Positions 10,015 to 18,397 of a stretch of DNA of 64,000 bases are shown here, in pieces. The stretch spans positions 71,342 through 135,341 of the forward strand of contig NZ_FOHZ01000004.1 in assembly GCF_900111555.1 (NCBI RefSeq), read 5' to 3'. The notes below the pieces were generated by a model. That model was not told the origin of the DNA and ran no database searches. It was given only the letters and a program-made list of their open reading frames with translations. The DNA is from Marinobacter segnicrescens (GTDB taxonomy: Bacteria; Pseudomonadota; Gammaproteobacteria; Pseudomonadales; Oleiphilaceae). The translations under genes and the position numbers were made by a program. Each line of letters starts with the position of its first letter. Within the stretch, counting starts at the first letter, position 1.

Positions 10015-10710
10015 TTACTGTTCCGGACTGTAACGGGCCAGGTTTTCGATCATCGCCACAATTGCTGCGGCCACCGTATCGGCTACCAGGTCGTTATCCA
10101 GGTCCTGGTGCAGCCAGTCCCTCAAAGGTCCAAAGCTGGCCATGAAGAGCACCAGGTTGGCCACCACCAGGGTACGGGGATCGTTCTCGGGAAGCTGGGT
10201 CAGATCCTCGATGCTTTCGGCCAGGCGGCTGATGAGCTGCTCGTCCCTTGCCCGCATGGTCTTGCGGTCTTCCTTGGTAAGGTGAGGCACGGTCCGGTAC
10301 GCCAGGAGGGTGCCCTTGCGGCGCTTGCTCCAGAACTCCTTGAGGTAGAACGCAACGTTGTCCTGCAGGCTGTTCTCCGGGTGCTGCTCCAGCAGGTCCG
10401 GCAGTGACGGTGCGCCGGAGCGGAACCAGAGCCGGTTCAGCAAACGCCGCAGGATATCGTTCTTGTTGGAAATATAGTCGTAGATGCTGGCCTGGTTGAC
10501 GCCGGAGCGGGCACAGATATCGCGGATTGTTGTCGATGCGAAACCTTTCTGGAGGAAAAGCTCCAATGCGGCGTCGCAGATCTGTTCCCGGCGTTTCTCG
10601 GCGAGGGAAGCGTTTCGCACGCCGGCGACCCGGGCTTCCAGTAGTTCGTTTTTCACGGGACGGGCAGGTTCAAGCCCGGAGCTATCCGGGGTGTGCTGTA
10701 TTGGTTTCAT
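10015..10710 (-). CDS. TetR-family regulator of the TAXI locus
   Basis: A 231-residue protein with an N-terminal TetR helix-turn-helix (about residues 37-85: EQICDAALELFLQKGFAS, RSGVNQASIYDYISNKND) and an all-helical ligand-binding C-terminus. It is transcribed away from TAXI copy 3. The ATG at 10710 is preferred; an in-frame TTG at 10731 lies inside the operator. The palindrome CTGACA-N2-TGTCAG overlaps this gene's 5' end and recurs before TAXI copies 2 and 3, which points to autoregulation and control of the receptors. Confidence 0.88.
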   Translation of the reverse strand: MKPIQHTPDSSGLEPARPVKNELLEARVAGVRNASLAEKRREQICDAALELFLQKGFASTTIRDICARSGVNQASIYDYISNKNDILRRLLNRLWFRSGAPSLPDLLEQHPENSLQDNVAFYLKEFWSKRRKGTLLAYRTVPHLTKEDRKTMRARDEQLISRLAESIEDLTQLPENDPRTLVVANLVLFMASFGPLRDWLHQDLDNDLVADTVAAAIVAMIENLARYSPEQ

Positions 10711-10724
10711 CGTTATTGTTATGC

Positions 10725-10738
10725 CTGACAAATGTCAG
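10725..10738. promoter_or_regulatory. Probable TetR operator at the tetR 5' end
   Basis: The inverted repeat CTGACA-AA-TGTCAG ends 14 bases upstream of the tetR ATG (10710), where bound protein would block its own transcription. It has the same core as 6571-6586 and 10837-10850. Confidence 0.78.
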
Positions 10739-10836
10739 CAAAGTGTAGCGCTACGGTCAGTGAATTGAAAAGTTTCTGTAAATCTCTGTGGATCAGGCCA
10801 CAACAGGTTTTGCCGTTCGGGTTCAATCCCGGTAGT

Positions 10837-10850
10837 CTGACAAGTGTCAG
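10837..10850. promoter_or_regulatory. Probable TetR operator upstream of TAXI copy 3
   Basis: The inverted repeat CTGACA-AG-TGTCAG lies 67 bases before the TAXI copy 3 start. Just upstream, TTGCCG and TAGTCT are separated by 17 bases and could be a weak sigma-70 promoter whose -10 abuts the operator. Confidence 0.78.
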
Positions 10851-10916
10851 GATCGCACAGATCGCAAATCCTGATCCAAGGGATGCTACAAAAACAACAC
10901 ACTCTGGAGAAACCCC

Positions 10917-12101
10917 ATGAAGATTCCTTTCCTTCGCCCTGCCTTGCTGTCACTGGCGGTCACCGTCGGTGTCACCAGTGTCGCCCACGCCGAATATGAA
11001 GACCTGCCTCGCCTGCTGGTGATTGGTACACCCAGCACCCAGACCGGAAGCTTTGCTTCCACAAACGGCTGGGCTGCTGTTTACCAGGAGCAGACCGACA
11101 AGGCAGCCCGGGTGGTCCCCGAAGACAGTGAAATGCAGCGCTACCGTCGACTGGTGGAGCGTCAGGACATTGCCCTGAGCTCTGTATCCGGGGCGGAAAT
11201 GCGGTACCAGCTGGAAGGCATCGACAGCTATGTCGCTGCGCCTGTGTCCGCACAACGGATGGTCTGGCACCACAATGATACCCCCTGGGGGTTTGTTGTA
11301 TCTGGTGACTCCGACATTGAAACCATGGAAGACCTGAAAGCAGGTGGTGTGCGTGTGGCCCAGGGTGCCTTTTCCCCGGCCATGACGACCACGGTACGTA
11401 AGGGTATGCCTGCCTATCTCGGCATCAGCGAGGATGAGGCTGAAAACGTCTTCAATTACGCACCGGCCAGCAGCTATGCTGAAAACTGCCGCTCGGTGGT
11501 TGAGGGCAGGGCAGACGTTGCCTGGTGTGCACCGATCAGTTCCGTGCTGTCCGAGATGGAAGGTGCTCCGGGGGGTATTCGCTGGCTGAACATGGACGTG
11601 GACAACAAAGAGGCCTGGGAAGGTTTCCTCCAGTATTCACCGATGTCCATTCCTGCGACGATTCAGTTCGGGGTTAAAACCGCGGTTGGTGTTGATGGTC
11701 TGACCTCCAACTTCATCTATGCCACCCGTCCCGAAATGGACGCCGACACAGTGTATGCGCTGGTGAAGTGGCTGCATGAAAATTACGACGACTACAAGGG
11801 CTCCCACCCGTTGGCGACCCGGATGAGCCTGGACATGACCCTTAGCTACATGAAGAACTCGCCGATTCCCCTGCACGAAGGTACCGTTCGTTACCTGAAG
11901 GAAATCGGCAAGTGGAGCGACGAGGATGAGCAGCTCCGTCAGGAAGCCATCGAGCATATGGACCGCTGGGTTGAAGCCCGCAAGGCCGTTATGGAAGAGG
12001 CCCGCGAGAAGCGTATCACTCCGTCTGCCGATAATGAGGAGTTTGTGAAGCTGCACGAGAAGCACACCAAGGACCTGGAAGGGTTCAAGTCACGCCTGTA
12101 A
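10917..12101 (+). CDS. TRAP transporter TAXI-family solute receptor, copy 3
   Basis: A 394-residue receptor with a signal peptide ending near VAHA (residue about 24). It shares the framework of copies 1 and 2 but is more diverged: GTPSTQTGSFAST replaces GTPGTSSGSFAST, and WCAPISS replaces YCATISS. It lies across the tetR gene from the permease and has its own operator-bearing promoter, so it may bind a different ligand and use the same permease. That sharing is inferred. Confidence 0.9.
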   Translation: MKIPFLRPALLSLAVTVGVTSVAHAEYEDLPRLLVIGTPSTQTGSFASTNGWAAVYQEQTDKAARVVPEDSEMQRYRRLVERQDIALSSVSGAEMRYQLEGIDSYVAAPVSAQRMVWHHNDTPWGFVVSGDSDIETMEDLKAGGVRVAQGAFSPAMTTTVRKGMPAYLGISEDEAENVFNYAPASSYAENCRSVVEGRADVAWCAPISSVLSEMEGAPGGIRWLNMDVDNKEAWEGFLQYSPMSIPATIQFGVKTAVGVDGLTSNFIYATRPEMDADTVYALVKWLHENYDDYKGSHPLATRMSLDMTLSYMKNSPIPLHEGTVRYLKEIGKWSDEDEQLRQEAIEHMDRWVEARKAVMEEAREKRITPSADNEEFVKLHEKHTKDLEGFKSRL

Positions 12102-12119
12102 TAGCGAATGGTGTGTGTG

Positions 12120-12145
12120 AAGAAGGCTCCTGCGGGAGCCTTCTT
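12120..12145. terminator. Terminator between convergent genes
   Basis: An 11-bp perfect stem (AAGAAGGCTCC/GGAGCCTTCTT) with a TGCG loop. It lies between TAXI copy 3 and the convergent GT39 gene and may serve both strands, although the T-tract is broken. Confidence 0.7.
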
Positions 12146-12196
12146 CCGTTCTCAGGTTTAACCCGGCAGCGTCCCCGGTGACGCCAACCCGGGCTG

Positions 12197-13945
12197 TCAG
12201 TCCAGCCAGCGCGCCGGCCGGGGCGTAAAGAACCGTTTTGTGCTGGCAGGTGGTGCGCAATACCCCAGTCGATTGTCCGCTGACAGCACTATCCATGCAT
12301 CCCGGTGAGCCACCCCGACATCAGTAGCCCCACGCGTGTCAAAGCAGGCAAGGTTTTCATCGCTGTCCACCAGCAGATACCGGTCGGCCCCTTCCCCCAT
12401 CCATTGCCAGGCGTTTCGCTCCTGTTCCTGTGTCGAATCCAGGTAGCTGAAATGAGTGATGTCCAGCGGTGAGAACAGAATGAACTGCTCGGCAAAATCG
12501 ATCAGGCCCAGCTGGGCGCCCTCCGGCAAGACCTCAGCGGTTTTGCGCATCACATTTTCAGGCGTACGGAAGGGTTCGGCGAGGCTATAGCCCCAGGTGC
12601 TGAAGAGCAGCCAGCTCACCATCAGCGCAGAGAACCACCGGTACAGGGAATCAGACCGGAAGAACATCGCCAGGGACACGAGCCAGACCAGGCCCAGGGT
12701 CAGTACAAAGGTGCCTGCCTGGTGCAGGTGGTCGGGGTTGCGGGTGTAGTCGCTGATCTTGTCCACCAGCGTCGGGTGATCGTTCCACGCCAGTATTCCC
12801 AGGGTGACAAGCACAATGCCAAGCAGACCGTGCAGACCTGTCAGTACCTTGCCCAGCCATCCTGCGCTGTCACTGTTGCGGACGATGACGGCCAGGGCCA
12901 GGGCGAACATGGGCAGGGCCGGCAGGATATAGACGCCCCGCTTACCCGGGCTGACGCTGAAGAAAGCCACGACGAGCATTACCCAGATCAGCAGCGTAAA
13001 CACGACCCGGTGATGCCTGACGGCGGCCAGGGCAGGTCGCCAGTATGCCAGCAGTATCAGTGGCAAGGGGAACCAGAGGGACGGAATAGCATTACTGATG
13101 AAGTAATGCCAGGGCAGGATATGCCCCCAGGAATCTGCATACCGTTCCCCGGTCTGCTTGAACAGGATGTTGTCCCGGTAGGCATAGGCCGCCTCCGTAC
13201 CGAGCTGTTCCACGCAGACCATCATGGGTAGCGCCCAGGCCGCCGCAACCACCAGCATGACCAGTGGACCCAACAGGCATCGCCATTTCAGGCTGTCGCG
13301 GAAGAACGCTCTGTCCTGTAGTGCGAGAATCAGGATGGGGACAAACATGAACAGGGGCAGGAAGCCGACGCCCTTGGTAATAATCCCCAGCCCCATGAAG
13401 CCCCACGCGGTGAAGTACCAACCCCAGGCGGGACGTTCGAAGAAATGACGAAGCAGTCCATAGCAGGCAACGGTAATCCAGCAGGCCACCATGGCATCGA
13501 TCTGGGCGTTCTTTGCCTGGATCAGGAATTGCGGTGCCAGCAACAGGAAGAAGCCGGCTATCAGGGCGGTGCGATGGTCTGCGAGCCGGCGCCCGAGATC
13601 CAGTACCAGCCCCAGGGTCAGCAGGCCACAGAGTGCATTGGGCAGGAGGAAGGCAACCTTGAGGTTGCCGGTAATCCAGTAAAAGAAAGCAATGACCCAC
13701 ATGAAAACTGGTGGCTTGTCCGGATAGAACTCGCCCCCACGCATGGGAATCAGCCACTGGCCGGAATCGACCATTTCCCGGGCCACCTCGGCGAATCTCG
13801 GTTCATCCGCCGGCCAGGGGGACCGCAGTCCGATACCCGTGAAAACAACGATCGCGGCGAACCCCATCAAAAGCAGGATCTGAACATTTGGGGTCAGGGC
13901 AATAATCCGGTTCCTGATCACATCAGGCAGGGCGGCTGCAATCAT
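12197..13945 (-). CDS. ArnT-like family 39 glycosyltransferase
   Basis: A 582-residue inner-membrane protein with about 10-12 membrane segments in the first two thirds. It carries ArnT/PMT-type motifs in the first periplasmic loop (PADEPRFAEVAREM and FYPDKPPVFM). Members transfer sugars from a polyprenyl phosphate to lipid A or other periplasmic acceptors. It overlaps the VTT gene by four bases (ATGA) and is the last gene of a GT2-VTT-GT39 operon. No arnBADEF genes lie nearby, so the sugar need not be aminoarabinose. Confidence 0.87.
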   Translation of the reverse strand: MIAAALPDVIRNRIIALTPNVQILLLMGFAAIVVFTGIGLRSPWPADEPRFAEVAREMVDSGQWLIPMRGGEFYPDKPPVFMWVIAFFYWITGNLKVAFLLPNALCGLLTLGLVLDLGRRLADHRTALIAGFFLLLAPQFLIQAKNAQIDAMVACWITVACYGLLRHFFERPAWGWYFTAWGFMGLGIITKGVGFLPLFMFVPILILALQDRAFFRDSLKWRCLLGPLVMLVVAAAWALPMMVCVEQLGTEAAYAYRDNILFKQTGERYADSWGHILPWHYFISNAIPSLWFPLPLILLAYWRPALAAVRHHRVVFTLLIWVMLVVAFFSVSPGKRGVYILPALPMFALALAVIVRNSDSAGWLGKVLTGLHGLLGIVLVTLGILAWNDHPTLVDKISDYTRNPDHLHQAGTFVLTLGLVWLVSLAMFFRSDSLYRWFSALMVSWLLFSTWGYSLAEPFRTPENVMRKTAEVLPEGAQLGLIDFAEQFILFSPLDITHFSYLDSTQEQERNAWQWMGEGADRYLLVDSDENLACFDTRGATDVGVAHRDAWIVLSADNRLGYCAPPASTKRFFTPRPARWLD

Positions 13946-14625
13946 CGGTCAGTCTGCGCGGTGAGGTGGTTGATCGTGGTTGATAGTTGTCGGTTCCGGT
14001 GGTTACGGAAAAGGACCAGTCCCAGACCCGCTGCGATAACAAACATCACCAAACCCAGCGCCAGCTGGAGTTCGCTGGCCCGCCCGAACCCGGCGCCGAC
14101 CAGTGCAAAGACAACCATCTGTGGCAGGTAACCGATGATACTGCCGCCGGCAAAGGGAACCAGCCGGATATCGGAGCTGCCTGCAAGGAGGTTGGTGACC
14201 AGGTTGCTTCCCACGGGCATCAACCGGATCAACAAAACCTTCAGGAATGGGTTGTCGCGGGTCAGGTTGTCGAAAGATGCCAGCCGGGACCTGGCCTGGC
14301 GTTTCAGTGAGGGGCGCAGGAACCATCGGGCCACGTAGAAACACCCCACTGCGCCGGCGAGGGTAATAGTCGTGCTGTAGAGTGCTCCCCAGGCAGGCCC
14401 CAGGGCAAAGCCGCTGGCAAAGGCCAGTAACTGACGAGGGCCGCCGAACCCGGTAAGGATCAGGCCAGACAGGCTGATCAACGCTATGTCTGCAATATTG
14501 CCGTCCACCAGTCTGTGACGGAACGCAGTCTGGTCGGCAACCACATCCAGCCAGCCAAGCCGGATCGCTGCGATACCGGCTGCGGTGATCGCCAGGAAAA
14601 TGACAAACCGGGCCCAGCGGCGCAC
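13942..14625 (-). CDS. VTT-domain (TVP38/TMEM64, DedA-like) membrane protein
   Basis: A 227-residue inner-membrane protein with five to six hydrophobic segments and the VTT/SNARE-associated signature (GFGGPRQLLAFASGF, then LLIRLMPVGSNLVTNLLAG). DedA/VTT proteins are implicated in flipping lipids such as undecaprenyl phosphate and phosphatidylethanolamine across the membrane. Its place between a GT2 that would load a polyprenyl carrier and a GT39 that would unload it suggests carrier recycling or flipping. This is inference from context. Confidence 0.82.
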   Translation of the reverse strand: MRRWARFVIFLAITAAGIAAIRLGWLDVVADQTAFRHRLVDGNIADIALISLSGLILTGFGGPRQLLAFASGFALGPAWGALYSTTITLAGAVGCFYVARWFLRPSLKRQARSRLASFDNLTRDNPFLKVLLIRLMPVGSNLVTNLLAGSSDIRLVPFAGGSIIGYLPQMVVFALVGAGFGRASELQLALGLVMFVIAAGLGLVLFRNHRNRQLSTTINHLTAQTDR

Positions 14626-14626
14626 G

Positions 14627-15373
14627 TCAGGCCCTTCCCTCGAAAACCTGGTCTACGATCTCCGGCACCGGATAACGATGCAGCAGCCAGAACACACCGA
14701 ACAGGTCGGCGATGCCCACCCAGGCACGGTTCCAGGCAGAGTATTTGGAAACACCCGCCTGCCTTGGCCGGTGGTGGACATCCACCACCCGTATGTCGCC
14801 GCCCATCCCCCGGATGAGTGCCGGCAGGAAGCGGTGAATGTGATCAAACCAGGGCAGCTTGGTGAAGGTGGCTTTGGGGAACAGTTTCAGCCCACAACCG
14901 GTGTCCGGCACGCCGTCCCGCAGAATCGCATTGCGAACACGGTTGGCCAGTCGTGACTGGAACCGCTTCCAGGCCGTGTCCCTTCGGTCCTTGCGGTAGC
15001 CGGCAATGCAGAAGTCGGCCTTGTTCACCGTGGCAGCCTGTTGCAGCAGCAGCGGGATATCGGCCGGGTCATTCTGGCCGTCACCGTCCATGGTGATGAT
15101 CCAGGGGAAACGGGCGGCGTCTATCCCGGAACGCAGTGCGCCGCTCTGCCCAATGCTGGTGCGATGACGGATGCCCTGGAATGGACAGCCCAGCGTGGCG
15201 GCGGCAGTGCGTGCGGTTTCCAGTGTCTGGTCCTCACTGCCGTCATCTACCAGCACAATCTCGAAGTCGTGGTAATGGTGCAGGACGGCATGGATTTCCC
15301 GGAACAGGCTGGCAATATTGCCGGCTTCATCCTTCGCGGGAATCACGATGGATACGGATGTTTCGGTGGGCAT
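14627..15373 (-). CDS. GT2 glycosyltransferase (polyprenyl-phosphate type)
   Basis: A 248-residue cytoplasmic enzyme with a GT-A fold. It shows VSIVIPAKDEAGNIA at the N-terminus, EIVLVDDGSED, and the metal-binding TMDGDGQNDP (DXD). It resembles dolichol/undecaprenyl-phosphate sugar transferases but lacks C-terminal membrane helices. The start is the ATG at 15373 behind GAGGTAGC; the frame is open for 54 further codons but that part would cross the upstream regulatory repeat. It is the first gene of the GT2-VTT-GT39 operon, one base ahead of the VTT gene. Confidence 0.88.
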   Translation of the reverse strand: MPTETSVSIVIPAKDEAGNIASLFREIHAVLHHYHDFEIVLVDDGSEDQTLETARTAAATLGCPFQGIRHRTSIGQSGALRSGIDAARFPWIITMDGDGQNDPADIPLLLQQAATVNKADFCIAGYRKDRRDTAWKRFQSRLANRVRNAILRDGVPDTGCGLKLFPKATFTKLPWFDHIHRFLPALIRGMGGDIRVVDVHHRPRQAGVSKYSAWNRAWVGIADLFGVFWLLHRYPVPEIVDQVFEGRA

Positions 15374-15452
15374 CGCGGCTACCTCGGTACAGGCGACGTT
15401 GGAAAAACGGGGACTGGCCCGCAGCCAGCCAACGTCATAATGAGGTATCAGC

Positions 15453-15469
15453 CTTAAGACAAGCTTAAG
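15453..15469 (-). promoter_or_regulatory. PmrA-like box upstream of the glycosyltransferase operon
   Basis: CTTAAG-ACAAG-CTTAAG is an exact match to the YTTAAK-N5-YTTAAK direct repeat used by PmrA/QseB-type regulators. It lies 80 bases before the GT2 start and overlaps the stop codon of the sensor kinase gene. I infer that the neighbouring response regulator binds here. Confidence 0.82.
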
Positions 15470-16859
15470 CCGGCGTGCGAACCGGCAGCCAGATATTGAC
15501 GCACAGTCCCTGTTGGCCGTCTGGTCGGTCCTCAAGGATCAGCGCACCACCGTGGAGCTCGGCAATGCGACGGGAAATGGCCAGGCCGAGCCCGGCTCCC
15601 GAGCCAAGGCGCTGGTCCAGTCGTCCGAAGCGCCCCAGGGCCTTGTCCCGGTGATCAGCCGGTATGCCGGGCCCCTGGTCACAGATCCGTATGCAGAAGC
15701 CGTCGCCATCGGCCGAAAGCTGTGTGTCTATCCGGGTATTTTCGGGACTGTACTGTATGGCGTTGGCCAGCAGAGACCGCATCAACGTGTTGAGCAAGGC
15801 CGCCTGGCCACTGACCATGGCTTGGCCGATCGAGTCTTCCAGGGACGGTTCGATGCCCTTGCGCAGGGCCAGGGGAGAAACATCGGCAATACTCTGGGCA
15901 ACAATGTCCGACAGGTTGACATACTCGGGACTGAACCCGACACCGGCGTCTACCCGGCTCAGCAACAGCATCTGTTCCACCAGGTGCCCCATCCGGTCCA
16001 CGGCGGCCGTCAGTTCCCGGAACTTTGCCGGGTCCGTGGCTTCCAGCTTTTCCAGGTTCAGACGCAACGCGGTCAGGGGGGTTCGCAGCTCATGGGCGGC
16101 GTCGGCGGAAAAGCGCCGTTCCCGATCGAGGGCATCATCCAGGCGCTCCAGCAAACCGTTGACCGCCATCACCAGCCCGCTGACTTCTCGCGGAGCGTGT
16201 TGGGTATTGAGGGGGTGTATCCGCTCAGGGGCCATGTGTCTCACCGGCTGCTCCAGCTTTCGCAGGGGCCGGAAGCCCAGCTGGATGGCAACGGCAACAG
16301 CCAAAACCAGCAGAGGCAGGGCGATCAGCAAGGGGAAAATATTGCCCATGGCCAGTTGCTGGCTGAGCTCCTGGCGAATGTCCTCCCGCTGTGCAGTGCG
16401 TATCCAGTAGCCGGTCTGTGGGTCCTGCAAGGTGAACGTACGCCACTGGAACCCGGTGGCTTCTGCCCAGGCGTAGCCAGGCTTCAGCGCCAGGTCATCG
16501 TTGGCGGCGAGGGTGTCCAGCAGGGGGGTACCCTCCGGGGTCCAGACCTCGAAGGCCAGTTTTTTCTCGTATTTGTGGCCGGTGCCGTCCGGGAGCACTT
16601 CGTCATAGTCTCCCTCATCCAGCGCCCCCTCGGGCAATTGCAGGGTTTGCTGGAGAATGCCCGACAGTTGCTCCGGAGACCCGGTGCTGGCCAGGTGGTG
16701 CACCAGGCCCTGGATAACCCGGGTGCTCTGTGCCAGCTCGGCATCGAACAGCTCTTCCAGTTCATGGTTACTTTCGATATAGCTCCAGGCAGCGGCAACT
16801 GCCGCAATCAGCATGACAGTGGAGGCAACCAGGGCGATCAGCGTACGGGTCAGGGACAT
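15465..16859 (-). CDS. Sensor histidine kinase (QseC/PmrB-like)
   Basis: A 464-residue membrane kinase. One helix at about residues 5-27, a periplasmic domain at about 28-165 rich in acidic residues (ALDEGDYDEVLPDG), a second helix at about 170-190, a HAMP region, the H-box AAHELRTPLTALRLN at about 245, and an HATPase domain with N- and G-boxes (ANAIQYSPEN, DQGPGIP, GAGLGLAISRRI). Acidic sensor loops in PmrB-type kinases bind cations or cationic peptides; the signal here is unknown. The ATG at 16859 overlaps the response regulator stop. Confidence 0.93.
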   Translation of the reverse strand: MSLTRTLIALVASTVMLIAAVAAAWSYIESNHELEELFDAELAQSTRVIQGLVHHLASTGSPEQLSGILQQTLQLPEGALDEGDYDEVLPDGTGHKYEKKLAFEVWTPEGTPLLDTLAANDDLALKPGYAWAEATGFQWRTFTLQDPQTGYWIRTAQREDIRQELSQQLAMGNIFPLLIALPLLVLAVAVAIQLGFRPLRKLEQPVRHMAPERIHPLNTQHAPREVSGLVMAVNGLLERLDDALDRERRFSADAAHELRTPLTALRLNLEKLEATDPAKFRELTAAVDRMGHLVEQMLLLSRVDAGVGFSPEYVNLSDIVAQSIADVSPLALRKGIEPSLEDSIGQAMVSGQAALLNTLMRSLLANAIQYSPENTRIDTQLSADGDGFCIRICDQGPGIPADHRDKALGRFGRLDQRLGSGAGLGLAISRRIAELHGGALILEDRPDGQQGLCVNIWLPVRTPA

Positions 16860-17542
16860 GGGGCGGTTCCGCAACTTTGGGCCTCCTGGCTGTCCAGCAG
16901 GTAACCGACGCCACGAATGGTTCGAATCACCGATTTCCCCAGGCGCCGCCGCAGATGGTGGATATGCACCTCCAGGGCGTTGCTTTCCACGCCCTGGTCC
17001 CAGCCGTAAAGCTGCTCTTCAAGCCGGCGTCGGGTGGCTACCTGGTCCGGGTGCCGCATCAGGTAATGGAGGATCTGCAATTCGCTGCGGGGCAAGGTGA
17101 TCACCTGGTCACCGAAGGTCAGCTGGCCCGAGTCCGGGTTCAGGTGCAACGTGCCGACGGTCATGCCAACGCTCGGGGATGCACTGCCCCGGCGGGTGAC
17201 CGCACGGATGCGGGCCTTAAGCTCGGCCATGGCGAAGGGCTTGGTGAGGTAATCATCGGCTCCGGCGTCCAGGCCCTGGAGTTTCTCATCCAGGTCAGAG
17301 CGGGCTGTCAGGATAATGACCGGGGTCAGCACACCCGCACTGCGACTGCGAGCCAGCACATCCAGTCCGTCCAGTCGGGGCAGTGTCAGGTCGAGGATGG
17401 CCAGGTCGAAATGTTCGTCACTGAGGGCATGGAGGGCCTGCTGGCCATCGTCAAGCCAATCCACGGTGTGCTGATCCTCCCGCAACATGGCGAGCATGGT
17501 GTCGGCCAGCATGTGGTCGTCTTCCACAAGGAGAATGCGCAT
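16850..17542 (-). CDS. OmpR-family response regulator (QseB/PmrA-like)
   Basis: A 230-residue regulator with a receiver domain (about 1-115; acidic pocket EDD, phospho-acceptor Asp in LAILDLTLPRLDG, Lys in DDYLTKPFAM) and a winged-helix DNA-binding domain (about 125-220; VEVHIHHLRRRLG-like segment and TIRGVGYLLD). It is encoded just ahead of its kinase with a 10-base overlap. The start at 17542 follows AAGGATGGCTCC. PmrA-like direct repeats lie 46 bases upstream and in front of the glycosyltransferase operon, consistent with autoregulation. Confidence 0.95.
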   Translation of the reverse strand: MRILLVEDDHMLADTMLAMLREDQHTVDWLDDGQQALHALSDEHFDLAILDLTLPRLDGLDVLARSRSAGVLTPVIILTARSDLDEKLQGLDAGADDYLTKPFAMAELKARIRAVTRRGSASPSVGMTVGTLHLNPDSGQLTFGDQVITLPRSELQILHYLMRHPDQVATRRRLEEQLYGWDQGVESNALEVHIHHLRRRLGKSVIRTIRGVGYLLDSQEAQSCGTAPCP

Positions 17543-17587
17543 GGAGCCATCCTTATCTGATTCACCGACACATTCTGGCACAGAAAT

Positions 17588-17604
17588 CTTAAGGGCTTCT
17601 TAAG
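17588..17604. promoter_or_regulatory. PmrA-like box 1 in the divergent intergenic region
   Basis: CTTAAG-GGCTT-CTTAAG exactly matches YTTAAK-N5-YTTAAK. It lies 46 bases upstream of the response regulator start and shares the gap with box 2 (17621-17637), 33 bases away centre to centre, about three helical turns. Confidence 0.83.
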
Positions 17605-17620
17605 AAAACCCCTTGTTTTC

Positions 17621-17637
17621 TTTAAGGCGGGGTTAAG
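17621..17637. promoter_or_regulatory. PmrA-like box 2, upstream of the hemolysin-family gene
   Basis: TTTAAG-GCGGG-GTTAAG matches the direct-repeat consensus except for one G in place of a pyrimidine. It lies 41 bases before the plus-strand cluster and suggests that the response regulator also controls that cluster. Confidence 0.72.
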
Positions 17638-17677
17638 GCTGCTCCCCTAATGTCTCGGGGTAACAGGGAGATAGCCT

Positions 17678-18397
17678 ATGAATGACCCTCTGATCATGCC
17701 CACCAGCCTGGACCTCTCCTCCGATGAGGTGACGCCTGTGGTGCGCTGTGGCCAGTACGGATTGTGCCAGGTCCGTTGCGACACTGAAGCCGCCCCGCGG
17801 GTAACCGACTTTATACAACGCCGGTTCCTGCAGGCCTATGGGGCCCGTCCTGATCTGCGGCCGCTGCCGCTGATGGTGCTGGTCAATGCCCATGGCACCT
17901 TGCTGGCTGCCGTCGGCGTACGTGAGGCAGCTTCGGAACGCTTGTTCCTTGAAGATTACCTTGACCAACCCGTGGAACGCGCCTTGCCGGCACCGGGCGG
18001 CTGTCGCGATAGCATCATGGAAATTGCTCACCTTGCTGGTGTCGAGGCCGGAGTCAGTCGCCTGCTGTTTGCGGCGATGGCGCTCTGGCTTGAGCAGCGC
18101 AGGCTGCACTGGGTGGTCTGCACTGGCACAGACCAATTGCGTAACGGGTTTCAGCGCATGGGTATTCGGGTGGCGGATCTTGGCAGCGCGAGGCCGGAGC
18201 GGCTGGCGGACGGGGGGGATGGCTGGGGATGTTACTACCGGCACAACCCGAGAGTCATGGCCATGAATGTCCCCGCGGGCCTGGCCGGCCTGCGTGCCCG
18301 GGGCCTGATGGACAAGGTGGCGCTGGCCTCCGGGGTGGAACCGGAGACTGCGGAGAAATCCCGATGTGCGGAGGGTCGTTATGGCTACATTGCCTGA
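17678..18397 (+). CDS. Thermostable-hemolysin family protein (GNAT-like)
   Basis: A 239-residue cytoplasmic protein without a signal peptide, matching the T_hemolysin family (delta-VPH of Vibrio): RLFLEDYLDQPVE, IMEIAHLAG, LHWVVCTGTDQLR and WGCYYRHNPRV. The family is distantly GNAT-like, so an acyl-transfer role is more plausible than pore formation. The lack of an export signal and the overlap with an acyl-AMP ligase gene (17 bases) support an enzymatic role in a lipid-derived pathway; this is inference. It is the first gene of the plus-strand cluster behind PmrA-like boxes. Confidence 0.83.
   Translation: MNDPLIMPTSLDLSSDEVTPVVRCGQYGLCQVRCDTEAAPRVTDFIQRRFLQAYGARPDLRPLPLMVLVNAHGTLLAAVGVREAASERLFLEDYLDQPVERALPAPGGCRDSIMEIAHLAGVEAGVSRLLFAAMALWLEQRRLHWVVCTGTDQLRNGFQRMGIRVADLGSARPERLADGGDGWGCYYRHNPRVMAMNVPAGLAGLRARGLMDKVALASGVEPETAEKSRCAEGRYGYIA

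Noticed and set aside
15513..16904. 463-codon open frame on the plus strand
   Set aside because: It is antisense to the clear sensor kinase gene, has no domain motifs and low-complexity Gln/Gly-rich content typical of a shadow frame.
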